Shown: positions 1 to 4,695 of the stretch, in pieces
How the letters are laid out: every line of letters starts with the position of its first letter
Numbering within the stretch: the first letter of the stretch is position 1
Assembly (NCBI GenBank): GCA_003155705.1
Contig: PMEC01000232.1
Span: 7,002 to 13,064, forward strand
Length of the DNA: 6,063 nucleotides
Reading direction: 5' to 3'
Source: Bacteroidales bacterium
GTDB taxonomy: Bacteria > Bacteroidota > Bacteroidia > Bacteroidales > VadinHA17
The notes under the pieces: model-generated
What the model saw: only the letters and a program-made list of their open reading frames with translations
What the model was told of the DNA's origin: nothing
Database searches by the model: none
Position numbers and translations under genes: made by a program

Positions 1-81
1 TGTATCTTTCTGAGCAAAAACAGAAATGGTCCCAAGCCAGAGTACAGCGGTAAGTGCAAACGTTATAAGTCTTATTTTCAT
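1..81 (-). CDS. Exported protein of unknown function, N-terminal fragment only
   Basis: An open frame starts with ATG at 81-79 and runs off the left edge of the window after 27 codons. The visible peptide begins MKIRLITFALTAVLWLG and continues TISVFAQKDT. This is a classical Sec signal peptide: K2 and R4 form the charged end, a hydrophobic core spans about residues 5-22, and there is a likely signal peptidase I site after VFA (residue 23), leaving Q24 as the mature end. There is no lipobox cysteine in the visible part. No mature domain is visible, so no function can be assigned. It lies on the same strand as the operon to its right, and the DUF559 cassette separates the two. It could be a further member of that operon, but this is inference. 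No strong Shine-Dalgarno sequence is seen upstream. Confidence 0.75.
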   Translation of the reverse strand, partial: MKIRLITFALTAVLWLGTISVFAQKDT

Positions 82-120
82 AGCTTTATATATAATATTC
101 GAATTTTAATACTTAAAAAT

Positions 121-138
121 ATTTAATTTGAATTAAAT
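121..138. repeat. AT-only palindrome beside the left cassette repeat
   Basis: ATTTAATT-TG-AATTAAAT is a perfect inverted repeat with 8-bp arms and a 2-bp centre. It abuts the left GC-block repeat at 138. It lies downstream of the DUF559 stop codon and upstream of the truncated left gene. The arms contain only A and T, so an RNA hairpin here would be weak. It may be a binding site, or the AT-rich tail of the terminator-like structure at 139-154. Confidence 0.45.
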
Positions 139-166
139 CCCCCTTCGAAGGGGGTCAGGGGGATGT
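138..166 (+). repeat. Left inverted-repeat copy bounding the DUF559 cassette
   Basis: This 29-bp G/C-block sequence reads T, five C, TTCGAA, five G, TCA, five G, ATGT. The reverse complement of 557-585 matches it at 26 of 29 positions. Its inner part, CCCCCTTCGAAGGGGG (139-154), is a perfect palindrome. The copy overlaps the 3' end of the DUF559 gene: the TCA at 155-157 is the TGA stop codon, and the last three residues (TSP) are encoded inside the repeat. For minus-strand transcripts the palindrome is followed by a T-rich stretch, so it could also work as a terminator. Confidence 0.8.
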
Positions 167-544
167 CAGACCCAGACTAATCTCAATTTGTGAAATGGTG
201 TTTTCAATGCTTCTTAGAACTTCATTCATACTTTTTTTGACATCAATATCCAAAAATCTGATCACCTTAATACCATATTTTTCCAAGTTAGTCTGCCTTA
301 AATTATCGTAATCGAAATTATAATCATGTGTGGAACCATCAATCTCTATTGCAAGTAAAAGTTCATGACAATAAAAATCAACAATATATTCATTCAGGGG
401 TACTTGTCTGTGAAATTCATATCCAAATGCTTTTTTCTTGATCTCATTCCACAAAAGCACTTCAGAAAGTGTGCTGTTTTTACGCAATTCTCTGGCAAGA
501 ATTTTTAATCTGGGGTTATAAGGTATTATGTTATTCGTTTTCAT
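155..544 (-). CDS. DUF559 / Vsr-like endonuclease domain protein
   Basis: This 129-residue protein is close to the usual single-domain DUF559 length. DUF559 belongs to the very-short-patch-repair-like branch of the PD-(D/E)XK nuclease fold. The expected signatures are present in order: a basic N-terminal helix with LSEVLLWNEIKKK (about residues 26-38), FHRQVPL (44-50), IVDFYC with the likely catalytic D56, AIEIDG with E67 and D69, H73, and the closing strand GIKVIRFLDIDV (91-102). The active site therefore looks intact. It is probably a small cytoplasmic DNA nuclease; no signal peptide or membrane segment is seen. The ATG at 544-542 lies 12 bp inside the right repeat, and the stop codon lies in the left repeat, so the gene fills the space between them. 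Substrate and biological role are unknown for most of this family, and no methylase or other partner gene is adjacent. The domain call is secure; the role is not. Confidence 0.93.
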   Translation of the reverse strand: MKTNNIIPYNPRLKILARELRKNSTLSEVLLWNEIKKKAFGYEFHRQVPLNEYIVDFYCHELLLAIEIDGSTHDYNFDYDNLRQTNLEKYGIKVIRFLDIDVKKSMNEVLRSIENTISQIEISLGLTSP

Positions 545-556
545 TAGTGTTTTTTA

Positions 557-585
557 ACATCCCCCTTGCCCCCTTCAAAGGGGGA
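557..585 (-). repeat. Right inverted-repeat copy bounding the DUF559 cassette
   Basis: On the plus strand this reads ACAT, five C, TTG, five C, TTCAAA, five G, A. Its reverse complement matches 138-166 at 26 of 29 positions, with mismatches at one position of the palindrome centre and two in the TCA/CAA spacer. It lies 12 bp upstream of the DUF559 start codon. The inner CCCCCTTCAAAGGGGG (569-584) forms a 7-bp stem with a 2-nt loop. Repeats of this G/C-block type are familiar from many Bacteroidota genomes, often near DUF559 genes; that is from memory and was not searched here. Confidence 0.8.
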
Positions 586-586
586 A

Positions 587-624
587 TTTTGAATTTGTAC
601 TTCTTCCGAAGTGGAAATTCAAAA
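587..624. repeat. Long imperfect hairpin downstream of the GH-like gene
   Basis: TTTTGAATTTGTACTTC (587-603) pairs with GAAGTGGAAATTCAAAA (608-624) around a TTCC loop, with 15 of 17 positions complementary. It begins two bases beyond the right cassette repeat and ends 33 bp after the stop of the GH-like gene at 658. It could be an extension of the mobile repeat, or a 3' stabilising or terminating structure for the operon mRNA. No T-tract follows on the minus strand, so a classical intrinsic terminator is not supported. Confidence 0.6.
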
Positions 625-657
625 CTATTGTTCTCTCCGAAGAATGAACTTATAATA

Positions 658-1743
658 TCAGTAACCTGTGATTTCTTTCAGCAGCTTAAAGAACCCTTTT
701 TTTCTTTCGGAATTAATTCCCCAGTCAACCGGTATGCTCTGAAAACCACACTCATATGGTTCACCTTTCATACGATAATCAAAGAAACCCCAGGAAGCAT
801 AATTCTTAACAGCTACAGTAAAATTATTTACTTCTTTATCGAATTTGAAATGATCATCTTCATTAAAAAGAATTGGCTTTGGAGTGTAACCCTTTACCGT
901 TCTGGTCTTCTTTACCATAGTTGCAATAGAATCAGGAACCGTAACCCCGTTCCCGTGCATCAAAATGAAGTCTGCTGAACTGACGACATTTGGTTTTGGA
1001 ACAGCCCCGCCGCCATAACTTGTACTTACATAAAACCTCCGGCCATTCCTTGTCATATTTTTTACCGTCTCAATCAACTCATTAACTCTCTGCGGTTTAA
1101 GAATTTCATGATCATATTTATTAACATTGCATTCGTTATCGATCTCAATCAGAATATTACGATAATCTTTTTCGAAGAGCCAGTTTATCACATTTGTGAC
1201 TGCAGACTTAACCGCCGCTTCATCTTTCAGTATTTGGTCCTGCCCGAAATAAAACAGTCCGACAATCGGGACCATTCCAAGTTCATCAGCTTTATCAAGT
1301 ATCTTCTCTAACCTTGCCATATATTCTGGTCTGAGAGAGCCGTCTTCATTGAAGGCAGAGTTATACCATGGTTGAGAATTTGAATAGCCCTGCGGGCTTC
1401 CACCCTGGAGATTGATGGTAAATGAGAGCAGACCATTATCATGCCATGATTTCATTTTAGATACAAACTCATTTGTATTCCTGTCTGGGTCCCATTTTTT
1501 TGTGTCGGGATATTCCCAGTTCTTTAGGGTTTCAGGGTTCAGATCGTCGAATATGCCCTGGACCATCCTGGAGTTAAGCAGCAATCCTTCAATTTTATTA
1601 CCGTTCCAGTACCGGCCGGAATAAGTCAGCTTGTTGTTAATCAAAAACTGATCTCCTTTAATAGAGACAACAGTCTGACTTTCACTTCTATTAAAAAAAA
1701 TGAAAACAAACAGGACTATCAAGCCTAACAGTCTGTTATTCAT
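658..1743 (-). CDS. Exported TIM-barrel glycoside-hydrolase-like protein
   Basis: This 361-residue protein starts with a Sec signal peptide: R4, a hydrophobic core at about 5-17, and likely cleavage near SES|Q at 22/23. The remainder resembles a clan GH-A (beta/alpha)8 barrel. ILIEIDNEC (197-205) contains the Asn-Glu pair N203-E204 expected of the acid/base at the end of strand 4. ILFNEDDH (291-298) offers E295 as the nucleophile at the end of strand 7. LMHGN (261-265) and the aromatic pairs YW (45-46) and PWY (125-127) suit a sugar-binding cleft. I do not recognise a numbered GH family and cannot name a substrate. The ATG at 1743 is 9 bp after the stop of the upstream gene, so the two are almost certainly co-transcribed and may be translationally coupled, as there is no clear Shine-Dalgarno sequence. 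It is the last gene of the three-gene operon. It could instead be a non-catalytic barrel protein; the two placed glutamates argue against that. Confidence 0.8.
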   Translation of the reverse strand: MNNRLLGLIVLFVFIFFNRSESQTVVSIKGDQFLINNKLTYSGRYWNGNKIEGLLLNSRMVQGIFDDLNPETLKNWEYPDTKKWDPDRNTNEFVSKMKSWHDNGLLSFTINLQGGSPQGYSNSQPWYNSAFNEDGSLRPEYMARLEKILDKADELGMVPIVGLFYFGQDQILKDEAAVKSAVTNVINWLFEKDYRNILIEIDNECNVNKYDHEILKPQRVNELIETVKNMTRNGRRFYVSTSYGGGAVPKPNVVSSADFILMHGNGVTVPDSIATMVKKTRTVKGYTPKPILFNEDDHFKFDKEVNNFTVAVKNYASWGFFDYRMKGEPYECGFQSIPVDWGINSERKKGFFKLLKEITGY

Positions 1744-1752
1744 CTTATTGAA

Positions 1753-2550
1753 TTACTGAGGGACTCCGTTCTTTGTTACCGGTAACCAGAAATCCTTCTC
1801 AGAAAGATTACATTTCTTAATCATCTCTTTTGCATAATCCGCAGCTGAAAAGTTAGCATCTTTATTATTAGTACCAACAGTAAATTTAATACCTGCAGCT
1901 TTAGCTTTCATAATAAAATCTGCCGATGGGATACTGTACCTGTTATTTATTTCAATAGCTATGTTATTCTTTTTAGCAGCTTCAATAACCCTGTTCATCC
2001 TATCGGCTGTCCAGAACTCCTTATATCTTCCGACCATAGGTTCAGGAAGGTACGTCGGGTTCACGTAAATATTAATCGGCTCATTGTTAAATATTTTAAC
2101 GATAGTATTTACATAATATTCCATGAATTGTTCTTCATTGTCTATCCACGTTTCCGCAGGTATCCATATTCTGTTTCTTCTTCCTTTTTCGTCAGTGAAT
2201 GTCATTGCATCAGAAAAAACATAATCAAACTTTTTCACAGAATCCTTTGAGAAAAGATTAACCCATTCACGTCCTTCTGCCTGCATCCCTACGTAAAACT
2301 GGGGATATTTTTTCATAACGAGCAGGAAGGAGTCTATCTGACTATCGCTATGCATTGGAAATCCTAGTCCGCAATTGACCGCTATTCCATAATGAATATT
2401 GTCTTTTGCAGATTTTGCAATAGCATCATCAATTGTAAATCCACCTTTCAGATGAATATGAAGGTCTGTAAGTTGAAACACATTACTCTGTTTGCAACTA
2501 ACAGAAATAATTGTAATTAAACCGAGCAGAAATAAGAGTCTTTTTTTCAT
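1753..2550 (-). CDS. PHP/amidohydrolase-like metal-dependent hydrolase, lipoprotein
   Basis: This 265-residue protein starts at the ATG at 2550-2548. The start is chosen because it opens directly on a lipoprotein signal, MKKRLLFLLG followed by a hydrophobic run ending SVSC, with the lipid-modified cysteine at C19. Upstream ATGs at 2577 and 2610 only add an unsuitable N-terminal tail, and the latter overlaps the preceding gene. The mature part opens with TDLHIHLKGG (28-37), whose H31-x-H33 is the strand-1 metal-binding pair of PHP and amidohydrolase barrels. Later candidates for metal or active-site residues are E92, D114 and E200 in AIEINNR (198-204). Near the end, GIKFTVGTNNKD (220-231) aligns with the region where PHP proteins usually have SDAH, but the Asp and His are replaced. 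The protein is probably anchored facing the periplasm, as the residues after the cysteine (KQSN) lack the acidic Bacteroidota surface-export signal. The gene follows the FAD enzyme by 31 bp. Substrate is unknown; the fold call is moderate. Confidence 0.75.
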   Translation of the reverse strand: MKKRLLFLLGLITIISVSCKQSNVFQLTDLHIHLKGGFTIDDAIAKSAKDNIHYGIAVNCGLGFPMHSDSQIDSFLLVMKKYPQFYVGMQAEGREWVNLFSKDSVKKFDYVFSDAMTFTDEKGRRNRIWIPAETWIDNEEQFMEYYVNTIVKIFNNEPINIYVNPTYLPEPMVGRYKEFWTADRMNRVIEAAKKNNIAIEINNRYSIPSADFIMKAKAAGIKFTVGTNNKDANFSAADYAKEMIKKCNLSEKDFWLPVTKNGVPQ

Positions 2551-2581
2551 GATTTTTAGTTTTTGTAAATATATCATTCTT

Positions 2582-4285
2582 TTATTTAGTGTACTCCAAA
2601 ACCTGACCATCTTCTAATAGTTTTGCTTTAAGTTGTTCAAAAGGAATATCGTATATAGTTTTCTTCTCTTCAACAGCCATAGAAGCAAGCGCGGCGGCAC
2701 TTTGTCCAAGGATCATAAACACAGGTTCCATCCTGATAGACCCGAAAGCAATATGGGAACTGGAAACACAAACCGGAACAATAAGGTTCTTACACTGCTC
2801 AGGTTGAGGTAAAATTGCACCAAGATCAATCTGATACGGCCGGTCGGGAGTAACACCGATATCACCTTCATTCTGGACAAAACCATCAGCGGTAACATAT
2901 CTTTGCACATTATGTGAATCCATTGAATATGAACCCATTCCGATTGGTCTTGGAACATTTCTTTTACCAAGAACGTCCTCCTCAGTCATAATATATTCTC
3001 CTATCATCCGCCTGGCTTCCCTTACATATATATTATATGGCCAGTTTTTATTGTCACGGAACTCATCTTTTGCAAGACCCCATTTATTCATTTTCCCCCT
3101 GACATTTTCCGGAATACGATTATCTGTCATCAAAAAATAAAGTAATCCTTCCTGATACAATTCATGCTCTTTAAGTATCTCTTTTCTTTTTTCATATGAT
3201 GCTTCCGGATAATCATAGTTATATCCTATATTATCAAAGCTGAACGGCCCATGATTGTTTACGTCGGTTTTAAGGTTAGGTATAGGATCAAATTTCCCGA
3301 AGAACTCATTCCATCCTGCCAATGATAACCTAGCAAGGAGTTCGTATTGTGTTGAATCATAGCCATCTGGTTTCGTTATTGGCACTTTATTTTCGTTATT
3401 CTGAGTAAGACATAGCCTGAAACAGTAGGCCTGAATCTTTTTGTCTCCGGTACTATTCTTTCCAACAGGGTCAACAGAAATTCTCGGAAGAAGTCCACTT
3501 GAAGGATTTCCCTGAATTTTATATGGGTCTATCTTTTCCTTAAAATAATGTCTGTGCTGAAAAACTCCTGCCTGAATTCCATTCCATTTTTCATTATACA
3601 TACTGTCCGGTTCACGTCCGACAGTGAATTTTATTCCTGCTGCAGCCATAAGATCACCTTCATATGTTGCATCAATAAATATTTTACCCGAGAATTTTTT
3701 ACCGCTGAGTGTTTTTATTGAAATGATTGAACCATTCTCCCTGGTCACACCTGCTTCCCTGTCCAGCCATTCATCTCTGAGTACTTTTATTTTTGATCCG
3801 GAGATCATCTTCTCGAATGCTTCCTCTGCCGCATGTGGTTCGAATATCCACATAGTGCGTTTCTGGCCATCAATTGCAGGATTTCCCTGACCTTTGTTAC
3901 CATAATCTGATCTTTTCTGCCAATTCCAGGACTCAGGGTTATTATAATGGTCATAGATCAATTGATAAAACTTCCTCGCAAGACCGCCAATTACCTCTTT
4001 ATTCCCTGTATCTGTAAAACCCAGACCTGAAGAAGAAAGTCCACCAATATGTTTGTCAGGTGAAACAATTATTACGCTTTTGCCCATCTTAGCAGCTTGA
4101 ACGGCAGCTATGATCGCTGCAGAAGTACCACCATAGATGATGATATCCGCTTTAAAACTACTTCCGGAATTGTTTGGATTACAACTTATTAACGTTGGGA
4201 CCAGAATTAAAAACAATGATATTTTAATATTAAATGTCAAAATATTTAATTCCCGAAATAATATTCTATTCAATCTTATATTCAA
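2582..4285 (-). CDS. FAD-dependent oxidoreductase, exported lipoprotein
   Basis: This protein of up to 567 residues belongs to the FAD-dependent oxidoreductase type (PF12831-like) often labelled xanthan-lyase-like in Bacteroidota. The dinucleotide fold is ADIIIYGGTSAAIIAAVQAA (46-65), followed by SVIIVSPDKHIGGLSSSGLG (70-89). The C-terminal SSSHIAFGSIRMEPVFMILG segment is the family hallmark FAD-contacting region. A lipoprotein signal ends LISC with the cysteine at C35 of the long form. Start choice: the longest frame begins with TTG at 4285, and there is no in-frame ATG before the signal. A second TTG at 4240-4238 would give a more typical 20-residue lipoprotein signal (552 aa in total) and has GGGA about 12 bases upstream, so the true start may be there. 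It is the first gene of a minus-strand operon with the HxH hydrolase and GH-like genes. The likely role is periplasmic oxidation of a sugar or related hydroxy compound; the substrate is unknown. There is no Tat motif despite the FAD cofactor. Confidence 0.88.
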   Translation of the reverse strand: MNIRLNRILFRELNILTFNIKISLFLILVPTLISCNPNNSGSSFKADIIIYGGTSAAIIAAVQAAKMGKSVIIVSPDKHIGGLSSSGLGFTDTGNKEVIGGLARKFYQLIYDHYNNPESWNWQKRSDYGNKGQGNPAIDGQKRTMWIFEPHAAEEAFEKMISGSKIKVLRDEWLDREAGVTRENGSIISIKTLSGKKFSGKIFIDATYEGDLMAAAGIKFTVGREPDSMYNEKWNGIQAGVFQHRHYFKEKIDPYKIQGNPSSGLLPRISVDPVGKNSTGDKKIQAYCFRLCLTQNNENKVPITKPDGYDSTQYELLARLSLAGWNEFFGKFDPIPNLKTDVNNHGPFSFDNIGYNYDYPEASYEKRKEILKEHELYQEGLLYFLMTDNRIPENVRGKMNKWGLAKDEFRDNKNWPYNIYVREARRMIGEYIMTEEDVLGKRNVPRPIGMGSYSMDSHNVQRYVTADGFVQNEGDIGVTPDRPYQIDLGAILPQPEQCKNLIVPVCVSSSHIAFGSIRMEPVFMILGQSAAALASMAVEEKKTIYDIPFEQLKAKLLEDGQVLEYTK

Positions 4286-4308
4286 TTGTTTTTGATAAAA
4301 TCTTTCAT
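4282..4308 (-). other. Possible 8-codon leader ORF overlapping the FAD gene start
   Basis: An ATG at 4308-4306 opens MKDFIKNN and stops at a TGA at 4284-4282. The TGA overlaps the TTG start of the FAD gene as TTGA, the geometry seen in translationally coupled genes. No Shine-Dalgarno sequence precedes it. It may be chance, a coupling leader, or the remains of an ATG start displaced by a one-base change. Confidence 0.25.
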
Positions 4309-4323
4309 AGTCCAGTCAGATAA

Positions 4324-4339
4324 GTCAAAGTATTTTGAC
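4324..4339. promoter_or_regulatory. Operator-like palindrome GTCAAA-N4-TTTGAC
   Basis: GTCAAA (4324-4329) and TTTGAC (4334-4339) form perfect 6-bp arms around GTAT. The site is 39 bp upstream of the TTG at 4285, within the probable leader or promoter region of the minus-strand operon. Size and symmetry fit a binding site for a dimeric regulator, but no regulator gene is in the window. Confidence 0.35.
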
Positions 4340-4342
4340 AGG

Positions 4343-4386
4343 CTTTTGTAAAAGTAAGATATATTGAAACTTTTTACAAAAGTTTC
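4343..4386. promoter_or_regulatory. Overlapping palindromes upstream of the FAD operon
   Basis: Two structures share bases. CTTTTGTAAAA (4343-4353) pairs perfectly with TTTTACAAAAG (4372-4382), giving 11-bp arms 18 bases apart. GAAACTTTT (4366-4374) pairs perfectly with AAAAGTTTC (4378-4386), giving 9-bp arms around TAC. They cannot form together. The same block can be read as two near-identical palindromes, CTTTT-GT-AAAAG (4343-4354) and CTTTT-TAC-AAAAG (4370-4382), with centres about 27 bp apart, which resembles paired operators. Either a transcription-factor site or a switching leader RNA is possible; the sequence does not decide between them. Confidence 0.45.
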
Positions 4387-4406
4387 ATTGTCCCCTTATG
4401 AACAAA
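4377..4406 (-). promoter_or_regulatory. Candidate Bacteroidota promoter for the FAD operon
   Basis: On the minus strand, TTTG (4406-4403) is followed after 18 bases by AACTTTTG (4384-4377), a 7 of 8 match to the -7 consensus TAnnTTTG. The spacing is within the accepted range. The -7 element lies inside the palindrome at 4366-4386, so a bound regulator would block it. Transcription would begin near 4370, leaving a leader of about 85-130 bases. The match is weak evidence by itself in such AT-rich DNA. Confidence 0.3.
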
Positions 4407-4413
4407 CTTCAGG

Positions 4414-4426
4414 CTGGTGAAACCAG
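4414..4426. repeat. Small hairpin in the divergent intergenic region
   Basis: CTGGT-GAA-ACCAG is a perfect 5-bp stem with a 3-base loop between the two divergent genes. It is the only GC-containing stem of this kind in the central intergenic DNA. No T-tract follows on either strand, so it is not a convincing terminator, and its role is unknown. Confidence 0.3.
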
Positions 4427-4464
4427 ATTATTTAATCGGACAGATATTGATCCAGTTATCTACT

Positions 4465-4472
4465 TACGTTTG
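4465..4472 (+). promoter_or_regulatory. Perfect -7-like TAnnTTTG element without a good -33
   Basis: TACGTTTG matches the Bacteroidota -7 consensus at all fixed positions. The nearest upstream TTG (4447-4449) is only 15 bases away, short of the usual 17-23. If used, it would give the Gfo/Idh gene a leader of more than 200 bases. It is recorded as an alternative to the candidate at 4530-4558. Confidence 0.25.
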
Positions 4473-4529
4473 ATATTATATAACATACTTTATAAGTTTC
4501 ATAATGAATCTCTTGATAAATTCTTAACT

Positions 4530-4558
4530 TTTGTTCAACTTTGAAAGAGATAATTTTT
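4530..4558 (+). promoter_or_regulatory. Candidate Bacteroidota promoter for the Gfo/Idh gene
   Basis: TTTG (4530-4533) is followed after 17 bases by TAATTTTT (4551-4558), a 7 of 8 match to TAnnTTTG. Transcription would begin about 4565, giving a leader of roughly 130 bases that contains the hairpin at 4559-4584 and the TTTTCAAA repeats. The sequence is AT-rich, so chance matches are easy and confidence is low. Confidence 0.3.
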
Positions 4559-4584
4559 TAAAGAAGCTCTATAATGCTTCTTTA
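4559..4584. repeat. Perfect inverted repeat in the Gfo/Idh leader
   Basis: TAAAGAAGC (4559-4567) pairs perfectly with GCTTCTTTA (4576-4584) around an 8-base loop, TCTATAAT. It lies immediately downstream of the candidate promoter at 4530-4558. The run of T is on the 5' side for the plus strand, so this is not an intrinsic terminator. It could be an operator or a 5' mRNA stem. Confidence 0.5.
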
Positions 4585-4610
4585 CTTGCAAACAGAGTAT
4601 TAATCCTGAA

Positions 4611-4649
4611 TTTTCAAATTTTCAAATTGACTTATTTTCAAATTTTCAA
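4611..4649 (+). repeat. Direct repeats of TTTTCAAATTTTCAA upstream of the Gfo/Idh gene
   Basis: The 15-base sequence TTTTCAAATTTTCAA occurs at 4611-4625 and again at 4635-4649, with starts 24 bp apart. Each copy is itself two TTTTCAA units 8 bp apart, giving four units in 39 bp. The block ends 46 bp before the ATG at 4696. Phased short repeats could be a protein-binding array or slippage-prone simple sequence. Confidence 0.5.
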
Positions 4650-4685
4650 TAACAATTATATCTAACCTAATTAATCAACTTTATC

Positions 4686-4689
4686 AGGA
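4686..4689 (+). promoter_or_regulatory. Shine-Dalgarno-like AGGA before the Gfo/Idh start
   Basis: AGGA lies 6 bases before the ATG at 4696-4698. It is the best ribosome-binding site in the window and supports this start. The start also places the twin-arginine motif eight residues in. Confidence 0.6.
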
Positions 4690-4695
4690 AAATCT

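Noticed and set aside
138..585. CRISPR array or toxin-antitoxin module
   Set aside because: There are only two repeat copies, inverted and separated by a coding gene, with no spacers. The single small gene is a clear DUF559 nuclease with no partner gene.
469..978. 169-codon plus-strand frame opposite the end of the GH-like gene
   Set aside because: It runs across the DUF559 start, the right repeat and the GH-like gene in antisense. It is rich in Phe and Ile with no domain, and its repeat-derived stretch NIPLAPFKGG is just the translated G/C-block repeat.
2551..2610. Longer N-terminus for the HxH hydrolase, starting at 2610 or 2577
   Set aside because: The extra residues would precede an otherwise standard lipoprotein signal, and the longest form overlaps the FAD gene by 29 bp. 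The start at 2550 fits both signal and spacing.
2713..2970. 85-codon minus-strand frame inside the FAD gene
   Set aside because: It is a shifted frame of the strongly supported FAD oxidoreductase C-terminus, with no recognisable motif or ribosome-binding site.
4541..4575. TTGAAA and TATAAT as a sigma-70 style promoter
   Set aside because: The spacer is 23 bp, too long for this type, and Bacteroidota generally use a different consensus. TATAAT also lies in the loop of a perfect hairpin.
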